From the NCBI GenBank assembly GCA_030295235.1, contig AP026123.1, positions 2,356,001-2,420,000 of the forward strand: a stretch of DNA of 64,000 nt, read 5' to 3'. The first letter of the stretch is position 1, and each line of letters begins with the position of its first letter. This DNA comes from Fistulifera solaris (Eukaryota; Bacillariophyta; Bacillariophyceae; Naviculales; Stauroneidaceae). A program made the translations under genes and the position numbers. Below the pieces are notes generated by a model that was not told where the DNA came from, did no database searches, and worked only from the letters and a program-made list of their open reading frames with translations. This document shows, piece by piece, positions 1 to 10,801 of the stretch.

Positions 1-1
1 A

Positions 2-1231
2 CAGTACCGTGAAAAAGTGGGGATTGACGTGAAATCCGAGAAAGAGCATGCTGCCGAAATCGATCTGGCACTTCGCAAAGGAGCGTATGCTATGCAGCGC
101 GGCATGTATTCGGCTGCGGTAGCCGACCTGGAACAGGTTACCAAGTACTGCTCGAGTAATAGCAAAGTCGGCGGAAAAGTTTTCTTGGAGCTAGCCATGG
201 CTTACGAAGCATCGGGGAGGTTGGAAGAGGCGTCTTTCGTGTATAGAACACTTTCCAAGAGCCGCATTGAAGAAATTAAAATCAACGCCAGTCGCTTGTT
301 GTACGGTCTGGAGGCGATGCTGTTTATGCGAGACAATGTCGGAAGCAAAGCTTTCTCGAGAACAAAGGTTCGAAACACGTTCATTGATACGACGGGACTG
401 GCCAACATTGCTCAAAATTTTGACGATGTGTACAATACGGCATGGATTGATCTGGACAAAGGTTTTTACAAGCAGCTGACGGAATCGGTCGTGCGTTCCC
501 CCCGGGAAGCGCGCCAAGTGCTGATGCGTGCGGTAGCCGGAGGTGAGGTACCGCGCTTGCGGGTGGTTCAGGCACTGCGATCGATTGCACGGCGATTCGA
601 TGATGCTTTGGAGATCGAGATCAAAAAGGCAGAAAGCAAAGTAGTCGAAGAGGAATCGGTCGCCGTCATTGACGGTAAGCCCATTTTGAGTAGAAAGAAG
701 CAGGAAGAAGAAATGCTAGCCGGAATGATGCAGGACCTGGATGAATTCACACTGGCGGCACCCGATCAAATGAAAGAGAATCTTTCGGGAGAGTGGCGCT
801 TGCAACTGTTAGCGGACAAGAAGGGAGATGGTGTTAAGTTCTTCAACAACACCATGTCGACGCAAACAATCGACATGAAACGGTTATCCTTTACATCCGA
901 CGGTGGCAATAGCGGACTCATCAATGTGAAGCAATCGGGTCAGGTTCAGTTCAATGACGAACGACGGATTCTCAGCAAGACCGACGTACAAGTGTCTGGC
1001 GGTATGTTGGGTCTGTTCGGCGCCACCAGCAGCGGGGCCGCCGGCGCCGTCAGTTCTCCACAGCAAGTGTTAACCGTCGATTCCACACTACTGGTAACGC
1101 GAAGGGTGTTTTCGAAAAATCAAACTCCCGGCGAAGACGCCAAAGAGTTCTTTGCGGTGTGGCGACGGCTGCCGACGAGCGGCATGGTATCGAATGTGGA
1201 CGATCTATTTGCTAACGAGATGACATCATGA
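2..1231 (+). CDS. TPR-like protein with C-terminal lipocalin-like domain (5' partial)
   Basis: The frame is already open at base 2, so the start lies to the left of the window. The visible N-terminal third is helical and TPR-like, with a QRGMYSAAVADLEQ stretch and an AYEASGRLEEASFVYRTL stretch forming two helix pairs. A Glu/Lys-rich linker follows around residues 210-235. The C-terminal third starts at LSGEWRLQLLADKKG and alternates short beta strands, ending in EFFAVWRRLP; this resembles the PAP/fibrillin or lipocalin-like domain of plastid proteins. Function is not known to me. Plastid location is likely by analogy with algal and plant TPR/fibrillin proteins, but the targeting peptide is outside the window. 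Stop codon TGA at 1229-1231. Confidence 0.75.
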   Translation, partial: QYREKVGIDVKSEKEHAAEIDLALRKGAYAMQRGMYSAAVADLEQVTKYCSSNSKVGGKVFLELAMAYEASGRLEEASFVYRTLSKSRIEEIKINASRLLYGLEAMLFMRDNVGSKAFSRTKVRNTFIDTTGLANIAQNFDDVYNTAWIDLDKGFYKQLTESVVRSPREARQVLMRAVAGGEVPRLRVVQALRSIARRFDDALEIEIKKAESKVVEEESVAVIDGKPILSRKKQEEEMLAGMMQDLDEFTLAAPDQMKENLSGEWRLQLLADKKGDGVKFFNNTMSTQTIDMKRLSFTSDGGNSGLINVKQSGQVQFNDERRILSKTDVQVSGGMLGLFGATSSGAAGAVSSPQQVLTVDSTLLVTRRVFSKNQTPGEDAKEFFAVWRRLPTSGMVSNVDDLFANEMTS

Positions 1232-1456
1232 ATACTATAACCTAAAGTAAATTAGACATTAACCAGGATTTTTCTTGTTCCGAGTTGTGAGAGATGAATG
1301 AGTATGAGTGAGTGAAGTGAATGAAATTGATGTGAGATCATGTGAATTGACGAATTGAGGAAGCGGAACAGGAGAGCTCTCTAAGTCCTGGTTCTCGAGC
1401 GGATTGCACAATGAAAGCTGAGTCTAGAATAAAAAGCAACTTGAAACTTCACAAAT

Positions 1457-1990
1457 CTAGCAAGCATTCACTTTCTCCCGCGCCATGATAATCATTTCGC
1501 GCTCTTCCGTCGAAAGACCCCAGACCGGCTGTCCTTCCAATTCAAGTCGATTCAAAGACTCCAATACACTCGGATCCGTCATGAGCTTTTTGATGGCCGA
1601 CTTGAGTTCGATGGACTTGCCATTGACGCCCGCATTTTCCCGCAATTGACTTTCCAGCGATTCGACGGCCGTCATGACGTGTTCGATCTTTTCCACATCT
1701 TGTGACAAGGCAATCATCCGTACGCGCGTTTCATCGTCACTGGCGTAGTCATCAACATTACTACGGGCCCCTCCAGAAGCGTAGAATCCACCCTGGCCTT
1801 CTGTGGGCTGTCCTCCCGAGTACTATGGGGAGAGTCGAGGGTGAGAACATGAAAGATAGATCGACCGGTGCGTGAGAATTGTACCTACCGTGATGGCAAA
1901 GGCGCGTTGTTGCAAAGCGGCGTGCGGCAGACGCGTTGACGAGCGAACAGCTGCAGGAAGAAGACGGGAAACAAGGAAGCGGGTTGTCAT
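1457..1990 (-). CDS. Small protein with mitochondrial-type presequence, one intron
   Basis: Exon 1 is 1889-1990 and exon 2 is 1457-1822. The 66-nt intron (1823-1888) has donor GTAGGTAC and acceptor CCCCATAG and joins two open frames cleanly, giving 155 residues. The first 34 residues (starting MTTRFLVSRLLPAAVRSS) are rich in Arg, Ser and Ala and lack acidic residues, as a mitochondrial presequence does. The mature part begins with a Gly-rich segment (YSGGQPTEGQGGFYASGG), then becomes an acidic helical region with LSQDVEKIEHVMTAVESLE, which could form a coiled coil. I do not recognise the family. The Gly-rich then helical order recalls the ATP synthase inhibitor IF1, but the IF1 core motif is not evident, so I make no functional call. 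Confidence 0.7.
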
Positions 1991-2515
1991 TTTCACTATT
2001 CTTTTTCTGAATCCAAGTTGCAAAACGTCGTAATGATCTTTTTTTGTGGTTTCAGAGCGTCAACGAGAAAGATACGGAGTACCTGGTAAATACTTGTACA
2101 AGTAAAAGTTCGCTGCAAATAATTCGATCTCGTATCATGTCGCACAGCGTCTAATAAGCGTAAAAGTCTTACATACGGTGTATTATCCCGAACACTAGTA
2201 AAGTCTAGAGAGTCAAGCCTTAGGACGAAACGCAAACGACAAAACGAAAAAAAAAAACATATCCGAAGACGAACCAAAGACACAAGCGAAGAACATAACC
2301 AGCATGTTCTTCTGTTGCAGCCAACGACGTCATGGCTGCGGGATCTCCCCCGCATCTGACCGACTTGAAGCGAGACACCGGCCGATCTTTGTGGGTCGTG
2401 ATGAACGTTCGCTGCGGAGCATTGCTCTTCTTGTCACAGTGCATTGCTAGTGTAAAGGAAATATCGCATTGTTGTGTCTCTTCTTTCATTGCTGAAAGAT
2501 CTCGTAAACAACGAC
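1991..2515. other. Intergenic region between divergent genes
   Basis: Divergent promoter region between the mitochondrial-type gene (leftward) and the LRR-like gene (rightward). It contains an A-rich run near 2243-2260. Open frames here overlap on both strands and show no conserved protein character. No RNA gene or repeat seen. Confidence 0.4.
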
Positions 2516-4154
2516 ATGAATCGTACGAACGAGGAAGTCGATCTCTTTCAACTCATTCCAGAGAATGACATTTGGCGTCCAGTTCAAACATTTGGTGAGG
2601 CACTGTACCCGCTGAAGCTTCCTCTCTACAAGTTACGACGCGAACCGAGTCGCCGGACGAAATCGACTGGAAGAAGTACGACGAATTCGGTATCTGGCGA
2701 GACAATAGAACAATTATTCGGTTCTCGGAATTGGATGACAGCTTTGAAGCATGTTGGGGGCGCTATCTTTTCTTTACCATCGAGGGAAAGGACTACTGGC
2801 GGATGTGCATGATCTACGGAGAAACGGATGCTGCTATTGCGGAGACGGCCACGTTCTTTTGGTCGTTAAAGGTGGAAGACGATCCGAACGCGTTGCTACG
2901 CATCCATGATTATATTGGACTTCAAAACGAATTCTACGATGAATGCGAGCACGCGTGCAAGTTCGATTTTGCTACCTTTCAACCGGAGCAGCTCGCCCAG
3001 ATCTTGGATGCAAATCCGACACGCGCTTTTGAGCTTCGAACGGGAAGTGGACTGCTGAGCAGTCCGCCGTTCTCGCATCAAGGCCGTACCCCCTCAATTT
3101 GACGCTGGGAAAATGGCTTTCTTTCGAGGATGGCGGTAATCAGTTTGTCGAGGTACTGAAGGAACGAGAAACTTCCTTTGGCTCCCTCGGCGTTGACTAT
3201 TCTGGTGATGGTCCCCTTTGTGGCCCCAATCTGGAGAGCCTTGTGAAACTCGATGTTATTGAAGCGCTTCGAACTAGCAACTTGCACGAAGAGCGTTTTC
3301 ATTTGCCGTTTTCTGCCAACGTGAAGGCATTGCACTGCACGGTTGAAGTAGCTGAAGTAATGCCCAATGAATTTGAAGCATTAGAAATCGTGGCAAGCGA
3401 TCTCCGTTTGCAACTGATGCTGGAAGAATCCGACAGCTGCAACGAGCTTGTTATTGCCTTCTTTCATCGAGTGGCCGAGCTCGGCCATCTGGAAAGATTG
3501 ACTTTATCCATTGGCGAACTACCTTGTTTCATTGGAGAATATTTTTCTGGCAATATAAAACCTGTGGTGAAAGCGTTGCTCCGTGTGATTCATGCCAACC
3601 CCAAGCTGTCGTACTTGGATATAAGCGATTGCGTAGACGCGAAGTGGGCCACCCACTTCATGCCCATCTTCAAATCCATGAAGAATCACGAAGGGCTGCG
3701 AACACTTGTTGTGGGAAGCCTCGGATCGACGAAGAACTTCACTGGTTTGAAAAAGCTGCTCTCGCACAATCGCAAACTTGAAGTGATCGATCCTTCCGGA
3801 AGGCGATTGTCGAACGGACCCGCTATCGACAACCTCTATGCGCTCAATCGTGTGTACAATGGATCGACAAGTCTTTTGAAAGGGCCTTCCTTCGTGCGAT
3901 CCTTGCTTGTGTCATCGGCGCTGGTCAACACTACGTCCGACAATTTTCAGCAAACTGCTTTGTTGCTTGCAAACCACACGGACGTGTTGTGGGAGTGGAT
4001 TTCTGATGTACATGTCGGTGTAGCCGGACTCGAAATGATGGAGAACGAGGCATCGTTCGACGCTCTTCAACAGCAAAGTCATAATGCTTCGAAACGCAAA
4101 TTGACGGTTGAGACTTCACCTGTTGCAAAGAAAGCTGCTCGGGCTGAGACGTAG
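2516..4154 (+). CDS. Diatom leucine-rich-repeat-like protein, very short intron and one frame break
   Basis: I chose the ATG at 2516. Exon 1 (2516-2594) reads on to RPVQTF. A 38-nt segment at 2595-2632 has donor GTGAGG, a CTGAAG branch-like element, a pyrimidine tract and acceptor CTACAAG, and its removal joins the frames exactly. The protein continues with DEIDWKKYDEFGIWRDN, an acidic N-terminal domain, then LRR/RNI-like repeats (LAQILDANPTRAFELRTG, LGHLERLTLSIGELP, NPKLSYLDISDC, EGLRTLVVGSLGS) and a basic tail with KRKLTVETSPVAKKAAR that could be a nuclear localisation signal. Near 3042-3048 one base is missing: the frame changes from ELRTG to KWTAEQSAVLASRPYP, both clearly part of the same repeat. 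Sequence error or recent decay are both possible. Function unknown. Confidence 0.7.
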
Positions 4155-4408
4155 GTCAGCCGACTTTTCCTATTCTCATCTATACAGTACCTGGTATAGC
4201 TTACATATTTGAAAAATCATCTTCTTTGTTTGCGCAGAAGTCTATGCTCAGTTGAATAGAATAGCGTATGGCACAATGGATCCTTTAGCCACAATATAGT
4301 GTTTTACTTCTACGACTCGATTCGCTAAAGAAAAGAAAACCAGAGACCAGAAACAGGTGCTATCTATCTAAGGAGTAAATCAATCTAAGATACTGCAATT
4401 TTCTACTC

Positions 4409-5179
4409 CTATTCTTCCAGCATGGCCATCAGCGAATGATACTGTCGTTCGCTCGGTTCTCGACGGTACCCTAAATCAAACCGGTTGGGTGGAAACAGCA
4501 GATATTGCTCGGCATCTTCCATCAACACCGAGTCATCGTCACCTTGCGACCTTGCTTGCGACAACCAGGGCTCTCGGCTTTCCGTTGCGCAATCCGCTTC
4601 CGCGTACCGCAGACGAGGTGGCGTTCGGTGGTGAGGACTCTCTTCCATGGCAGCACATGGTGGATGCGGCTCTTCAAGTAACGGAACGATCAGTTGGGAC
4701 AATATTTCGTGCAATCGCATCAACGGCGACCACCCCCGCACGAGGACGGCACCCCGTTGTTGCGCCACGGCGATTTGCGGATCTTCAGGTCCCGTGGGTA
4801 TGACAATATCGAGATGAGGATGACGACATTCCATGCGCGACAGAATCGGCGGATGATGCGGATACAGTCGCGGAATTTGCAACCAAACGGTCCATTGCGG
4901 ACTGTGCACGACCAAATGCAAGGGATCTTCGATGCATTGTTTGACCGTATATCCCTCCGTGACGACTTTCCACGTATTCCCACAACTTCCGATGGGAATC
5001 CAGCCCGCACAACAGACGGCGTGTTTGAAATCGCGCTGTAACCGTAATTCTCCTGGTGACGCGGACGTGACTTTCATGCGTTTCAGGGAACGTTGCAAGC
5101 TCAACTCGTCGTTTGTTGTAATTAAAGCGTCGCGTTTTCCATTGGAAATTTTGGGAGTCGGAGGGGCTTCTAGCGACAT
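4409..5179 (-). CDS. Ubiquitin-conjugating enzyme (UBC)-like protein without catalytic Cys
   Basis: A single-exon gene of 256 residues. The middle (about residues 45-170) follows the E2/UBC fold order: a strand with WTVWLQIPRLYPHHPP (E2 consensus YPF-x-PP), then an HPH where active E2s have HPN, a loop where the catalytic Cys should be, then RGWSPLMRLHEILSQLIVPLLEEP, which matches the E2 WSP-x-L-T-I-x-x-V-L-x-S-I-x-S-L-L segment. The loop between HPHLDIVIPTGPED and the WSP holds no Cys. It is therefore best read as a UEV-like pseudoenzyme that would bind ubiquitin, a ubiquitin-like protein or an E3 rather than carry out transfer. The C-terminal 70 residues are acidic and probably disordered. 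Confidence 0.7.
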   Translation of the reverse strand: MSLEAPPTPKISNGKRDALITTNDELSLQRSLKRMKVTSASPGELRLQRDFKHAVCCAGWIPIGSCGNTWKVVTEGYTVKQCIEDPLHLVVHSPQWTVWLQIPRLYPHHPPILSRMECRHPHLDIVIPTGPEDPQIAVAQQRGAVLVRGWSPLMRLHEILSQLIVPLLEEPHPPCAAMEESPHHRTPPRLRYAEADCATESREPWLSQARSQGDDDSVLMEDAEQYLLFPPNRFDLGYRREPSERQYHSLMAMLEE

Positions 5180-5690
5180 GATGATGATGATGAGATAGGA
5201 AGTGTAGGTTATTTGACGCCGGGATCGAGTTACGTGTTGAGTGTTTGTGTTCGCAAGAGAGACGTGACAAATACAATGGCACTATCGTTTGTGCAACGGA
5301 TCGACAATACAGCTATCTAATAAGATTGACTTTCTCCTGATATTACGCTCGTAGCAATTCAGAGGAACAAAAAGGAGCGGGTAATCAATGACTTTGGTGA
5401 TGGCTAACGGTTTGTGTTACGTTCATTTTCATGTGTTTTGCTTTATTCCTTTTTGTTGCGACTTCTTGCGACCGCACTTTTTCTTGCACCGCCGCGTCTC
5501 GCAGATTCCCGCCAAGCGGTACCCAAACTATTGATGTTCGTGTAGACGTCCATACTTCAACAGCACTACGGAGCGCCGGCCGGCCTTCCATCTCGGGACT
5601 GAAAGCCATTGCCCAGACTGGATGTGCGAACCTATTTTGTCCGCGTTTCATTTTTTCGACGACACACGCGCACAAGAAAAGAGGTCAACC
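5180..5690. other. Intergenic region between divergent genes
   Basis: Promoter region shared by the UBC-like gene (leftward) and the secreted ankyrin gene (rightward). A CAT/ATG-rich run lies just upstream of the UBC-like start (5177-5195). No convincing gene or repeat seen. Confidence 0.4.
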
Positions 5691-6362
5691 ATGATGACGA
5701 TACGATGGAAGACAATCGCCATCATTCTGGCGTGTTTCTTTCTACCTACAGTACACCCACAAGATACTATTGAAAGCTTCCTTCAGGTTCGTTTCTTACT
5801 TCTTACAGCATGTCGCCTCACAACTACTACAAAATAATGAAACTCACACATTCTCATCGTGTAGGCCTGCACGGACGATGCCGTCGACACGGTACGCGCC
5901 GCCTTACAACAACATCCCGACTGGTTGCACATTCGTTCGTCCCATGGCGAAACCTGTTTGCACGTGGCTGGCATTTACGGTGCCTCAACCGTCACCCGCA
6001 CCGTTTTGCTGAAAGGTGCCGATCCCAATGTGCGATCCACCTACGAACACGGTTTGCGGATGCATCCGCTCAGTTGGAATGTGTACGGTGGACACGTGAC
6101 CAATGTCCGGCTCTTGTTGGAACACGGAGCCGATCCGAATCTCGATGTGGATCCGATGGAGACTGGTGCTGCCCCCGAAACGGTGTTGGATATTGTGCAG
6201 CGAATAATAGGAGCTTTTGACGAAAACTATAACGACAACGATCAACGCAATGAAGATTCCCGGTATACGGCTTTTCGAGAGATTGAGGAACTGTTGTTGA
6301 AGTACGGTGCAAAGAACTATGCTGCCTTGACTTCTGTTGAAGAATTGCGTTCCGAGTTGTAA
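5691..6362 (+). CDS. Ankyrin-repeat protein with signal peptide, one intron
   Basis: Exon 1 is 5691-5786 and exon 2 is 5865-6362; the 78-nt intron has donor GTTCGT and acceptor CGTGTAG and preserves the frame. The first 24 residues (MMTIRWKTIAIILACFFLPT then VHPQ) are a good signal peptide with a hydrophobic core, so the protein is likely secreted or routed to an endomembrane compartment. Exon 2 encodes three ankyrin-like repeats: HGETCLHVAGIYGASTVTRT, HPLSWNVYGGHVTNVRLLLE followed by HGADPNL, and a C-terminal EIEELLLKYGAKNY. Partner unknown. The next gene is also an ankyrin protein, transcribed toward it. Confidence 0.8.
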
Positions 6363-6663
6363 GAAATATCGTAGGAGGCCTCACAAAACAGTGAATGATG
6401 AAGCCTTCCATCAACCTACTGAAAACAAAAACGAAAGCTAAGCGAACTGAATGTTTGTCTATGAATCATCGTTTTTCTATACAAAGGTAATCCTGTTACG
6501 TACAACTGAAGACGCGAAACACTCGAGTTTTATGACACGCACTGCCATTAAAGAGGTCGTTTCGAGTGAGAAAGCCGTTCAAGCACTTGCAAGTAAAGAC
6601 GTATTTGAACGTCTTTTATTTGCAAGCAGCATCTGCGGTAATATAGTAGGACCGCAGCGTGTA
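6363..6663. other. Gap between convergent ankyrin genes
   Basis: About 300 bases hold the two 3' ends of the facing ankyrin genes. An ACTTGCAAGTAAAGACGT segment near 6583-6602 is partly mirrored by GTATTTGAACGTCTTTTATT at about 6601-6620, which gives a weak potential hairpin (AGACGT/ACGTCT). Nothing else seen. Confidence 0.3.
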
Positions 6664-7497
6664 TCATACCAGCACACTGCGATGCACCATCAATTCTTCC
6701 CATTCTCGCACCAGTGGTGTGTGTCGCTCTTGTTTCACATCCTCCTCCGCACGACGGATCGGAGTGGTTGTAGTTTGTAACGATGGACTGCGTGTAATAC
6801 CATTTCGAGCATCTTTCAGTAATTGCAGCATAACCGCATACTGCGGATTGCTTCTTTGCAGAACTTGTTGCGGTAAACTCCCTTGTAAGGTCACCGCCGA
6901 CGCGGCCGCCGGATTCGCCTCGAGCAACCACCGAAGCACTTCGAGACGATGACAGCTGGCGGCGACATGCAAGGGCGTCCATCCCCGTTGATCGACGGCG
7001 TGCGTCGATATTGGACACGCCTCCAATAATAAGCGGACCGTCGCCGCATCCGCTTGATTCGAAAGGGCATAATGCAATGGTATTCGTTGTAAATTGTCTT
7101 TCTGCAAACACATGTCGTGGGCCGGATCGGACTCATTGACTCCACTGATCGTCAGAGAGGCTCCGCGCAACAAGGCCGCAATGACGGCCGGACGGGCGCC
7201 CGTCCGACACGCACAATGCAACGGTATTCGCTGATACGAAGACTCCGGTTTGTACAAGGCCGCCGGAAACGCCTGAATCAAAGCTTCGATTAATGCAACA
7301 GGAACCTGGGGACACGCACACGCTTGATGCAAGGGAAAGACGGTGGCATCTTTGAGGCCTTCAAAGAATCCCTGCAACACAAAACTGTGACCGGCTAATT
7401 TGGGTTTCTCTTGCACTAATTTGAGTGCGACTGTCCATTGTTGATCCATTAATGCCAAACTGAGTTTGTTTTTGGTGGGTTTGCTTGTCATCAACAT
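6664..7497 (-). CDS. Ankyrin-repeat protein
   Basis: The open frame extends to 7686, but the more likely start is the ATG at 7497 (MLMTSKPTKNKLSLAL), because the upstream part is low in conserved character. The protein holds five or so ankyrin repeats: FPLHQACACPQVPVALIEAL, RIPLHCACRTGARPAVIAAL, RIPLHYALSNQADAATVRLL, GWTPLHVAASCHRLEVLRWL and a degenerate last unit ending QYAVMLQLLKDA. The C-terminal tail carries TTTTPIRRAEEDVKQERHTP and is probably disordered. The PLHxAC pattern with Pro-Ala-Ala spacing is common in diatom ankyrin proteins of unknown role. No signal peptide if the downstream start is used. Confidence 0.75.
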   Translation of the reverse strand: MLMTSKPTKNKLSLALMDQQWTVALKLVQEKPKLAGHSFVLQGFFEGLKDATVFPLHQACACPQVPVALIEALIQAFPAALYKPESSYQRIPLHCACRTGARPAVIAALLRGASLTISGVNESDPAHDMCLQKDNLQRIPLHYALSNQADAATVRLLLEACPISTHAVDQRGWTPLHVAASCHRLEVLRWLLEANPAAASAVTLQGSLPQQVLQRSNPQYAVMLQLLKDARNGITRSPSLQTTTTPIRRAEEDVKQERHTPLVREWEELMVHRSVLV

Positions 7498-8098
7498 GAT
7501 TTGTATGAGTGAAGAGGAAAAGTCGACGACTCCTCGTTCGAGAGACTGTAATGCGCAAAGTTTGATGGCGTTCCTCCAACAAAGAGCTCGCGTTTCGTCA
7601 ATCTGACGGAAGCCACGACTTGTTTGGTGCACGGCAAAATGATAAGGAAGAGAGGAAAGAAAGGGATAATATAATGACAACAACAATACTGGTACTGTAG
7701 GAAGCGCGGCCCTTTTTCGCGTTGTCGTTTTTTTGCGTCGCCCGAGTGACTTTTTTGTGACTTCGGGGCTTCGTTGCTATAGTACATTATGTAGTAAATG
7801 TGTCACATCGTGTTCTGCAATTGTAGTCTATAGCGATACAATTCAAAACCAAATCGCTAACTATAGAATGACTTATGCTAAATGGAGTTTGCAGAACGAG
7901 TCGTAAAGGCTTTGCAACCTGTACTTTATAGAGTATACTAAAGTTTAGCAAAACGGTCATCGTCCGAACCCAACAACAACCAAAGCACCATGGTGATGTT
8001 GATTGCAGATCATTATTTTAGAAGCAATTCAAATAGTCCTTCCTCTCCCGCAAGCAAGGATCTAATGTATTAAAGTGTCATTCCCATGATATAGCAAA
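7498..8098. other. Intergenic region between divergent genes
   Basis: Upstream region of both the ankyrin gene (leftward) and the golgin gene (rightward). If the upstream ankyrin start at 7686 is used, part of it is coding. It is AT-rich from 7790 to 8090 (tatagt/actata words). No RNA gene or clear repeat. Confidence 0.35.
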
Positions 8099-10787
8099 AT
8101 GTGGGGAAATTTGAAGAATTTAGGTTCCAAAATGGAACAAATTAGAGTGCCATTGCGCCGGTCTTGGCGGCCGACGACGGGGAATACAGTGATGAGTACG
8201 AGGACGAGGATGAATTCTACGACGAAGAAGACGAAGAGCCGGAGCAACCCGGCAGTTCTGCACCGTTTGGATTTGTCGGAATGATTACGAAAGCATTGGA
8301 TAGAGAACAGAAAGATTACAATGATTCACACCCCCGACTCAATTTTGACGAGGAAGAAGAAGAAGAGGTCATTGATCTTATTCCTTTGAAAGAAAATGAT
8401 TTTCAGCAACAACAACAAAAGAATGTAACAAAGCAGGACTGGAGTGAGTCATCGTTCGATCCGACACCGCATATTCCTGCAAAGGATCTACAAGTGAATG
8501 AACAGTATCCCATTTCTCCGAGTTCGAAGCTTCGACATGCATCCCAATTAATGATCGCGACAGATGAACCGAAGGACAATTTAGTGATTGACAACAATCG
8601 GAGTCAGCAGGATGTGGATCTTGCGAAAACAAAGGATGCTTCCCCGACAAACTTTCACAAACCGTCCCTGCCAGCTCCTCCACCTTCCGATCTCCAAAGT
8701 CCCATTACCGAGCAACGATCCCCCGCTACCTCCAAAGTGATGATGCCGACCGAAGAACCACCACGACGTCCGAGTTTAATTCGAGAAAAAGGATCCGTTT
8801 CACCCAATACTCCCAAAGTAACCAAACCGGTGGCGCGTCCTCCCAGTCAAAGCAATAGTACCGAAGAAATTGTTGAATTGGAAAGTCCCAAGCATGCCAA
8901 TCAGCGACCGCCGTTTCTGTATGCTCCTCCACTATCCTCCAGTTCCGAGGACGGTGGTGAAGATGATGACGACGAGGAAGAAGAAGAAACAAAAGATGAC
9001 GCTTCCTGTGCAAGACTCACCAAAGAAGCCATTGAAGCGCAGCAACAGCAAGAGGAATTACCTCCATCCAATTTACTTGTAACTTCACCTAGTGAATCAT
9101 CCTCGTCTCCGGAACAGAAACAACGTCATGCCTTTAAGCTTCCGCCACCTCGACCGTCGCCTACAACGTCGCCCAATCCGACGTCGACTGCGCCGGAACA
9201 TGGACCAGCGCCGCAAGTGCCTCTGATTCACGATACGAAGGACATGGAAGAGCTTCGTCGTCACTGTCAAAAATTAGAGCATCAATTGAAACAATCGGAA
9301 AGTCAAGTACAAGCGCTGCGGAAACAAATCACGGAATCGTCCACGTCAAATCACGATGAGGCACTTTACATTCAATTCCAAGAAAAAGAAGCACGTTTAT
9401 TAGAGGCAGCCGCAGAGGAACATCAACAACAACTGAATCTATTACGAGGCGAGCTGGAAGGGAAACTCGGTGCGATTCAGAAACAGCTGAAAAGTGAGCA
9501 GGCGGAACGGCAACAAGAAAAGCAAAAACTCGATCGACAATTGGAGGATGCCCGTCGACGCGCCGAGACGGTGGAACGAGAATCGAAGCGCACCCAAGCT
9601 CGGCAAGAAATTGAATTGAGCAACAAAGGCCGGGCCTTGGAGCATTCTTTGCGCATATCCGAAGATAAGTTGGCTCGATCTATGGCACTGTTGGACGAGA
9701 GAGAAGAAGAAATGGCTGCTCTCAAGAAGACTCTTAAAACATTACAATCGACAATGACAGAGCACAGAGAAGGGGCGGAAGAAGTGGAAGAAGAGATGGA
9801 TGAATTACATGCCGAAAATGAATCACTGCGACAGCACGTTGAGGTGGTGGAAGCGCAGTGTACTCAACTGAAAATAAAGGTGGAAGAACTACAGGCAGAC
9901 ACCGAAAAGCTGACTGCATTGAAGGTAAGAATGCTCTATGGCTACTTTGTTACCCATATTTTCTGCACTCATCTTGAGTTCTCTTCGCACAGCTCGAACT
10001 CCGAATGTTGCGAGAAGATAGAGACCGTGATCTTGCCAAGATACAGTCGGTTACAGAGACAACATCTGCAACATCAGCCCAACTAGAATCGGAGAGAGCT
10101 GCGTTGACAGCTGAGGTTCATGATTTAAAGCGACAACTTACAGCCGCACGTGCAGACATTGATTTGGCGAGAGCAGATACGGAACGTGTCATGACAGCGA
10201 ATGCGAATTTACAACATGCGCTAGAAGCCTTTCAGAGTGAAAGAGATGCTGAGCTTGCTCTTTTAGAAGACCAGCGGCGAGATATGGAAGAGGCCATGGC
10301 GGCGGCACATGCAGCTGCACTTGAAGCGACTCACGAAGCTCACGAAGCAGACATTCGTCGAATAAGACTCGGAGCCAACGAAGAGGTTGCCAAAGTGAGA
10401 ATGGAAGTAAAGAAGATGGAAGAAAAGAACGATATATTGAAAGCTGACAATGTGCAGATGCGACGATCGTTAGATGAAGCTATACAGCGCTTGCAGTCTA
10501 CTCAAGAGGATATTATCGACAGAACAATCATGAAAAACATTCTTCTCGACTGGTTATCGAAGCCAGCAGCTAAAGAGCGTCGTCAGGTGCTAGAAGTCAT
10601 GGCAAATCTTCTTCACTTCACGACAGAAGAGAAGGAGAAAGTCCATCTGGTCGACGAGGGAGCCTTCGGCAAAATAGTACACTCTGTTGCTCAATTGCCT
10701 CCACCAAAAGCAGATGTGGAGCAGTTAAAGGGAGAAAACGTTAGAGAGAAATGGGTCAATTTTCTTCTTTCTGAGATTGAAGATTAA
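8099..10787 (+). CDS. Golgin with C-terminal GRAB domain (GMAP-210/Rud3/GC4-like)
   Basis: A coiled-coil Golgi tether of about 870 residues. It starts MWGNLKNLGSKMEQI, an amphipathic N-terminal helix typical of this family. An acidic segment (DDGEYSDEYEDEDEFYDEE) and a Pro/Ser-rich disordered region to about residue 380 follow, then a long coiled coil (RRHCQKLEHQLKQSESQV onward). Exon 2 ends at 9924; a 68-nt intron (9925-9992, GTAAGA...CGCACAG) leads to exon 3. The end (IDRTIMKNILLDWLSK, QVLEVMANLLHFTTEEKEKV) matches the GRAB domain, known to bind Arf1-GTP. One base is missing near 8146-8151: MEQIRV is in frame 2 and IAPVLAADDGEYSD in frame 1. Role inferred: capture of vesicles at the cis-Golgi. 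Confidence 0.8.
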
Positions 10788-10801
10788 ATTATCTTAGACA
10801 A

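Noticed and set aside
1889-1990. IF1-type ATP synthase inhibitor
   Set aside because: The presequence, Gly-rich segment and helix are suggestive, but the IF1 core motif is not visible and the protein is longer than expected.
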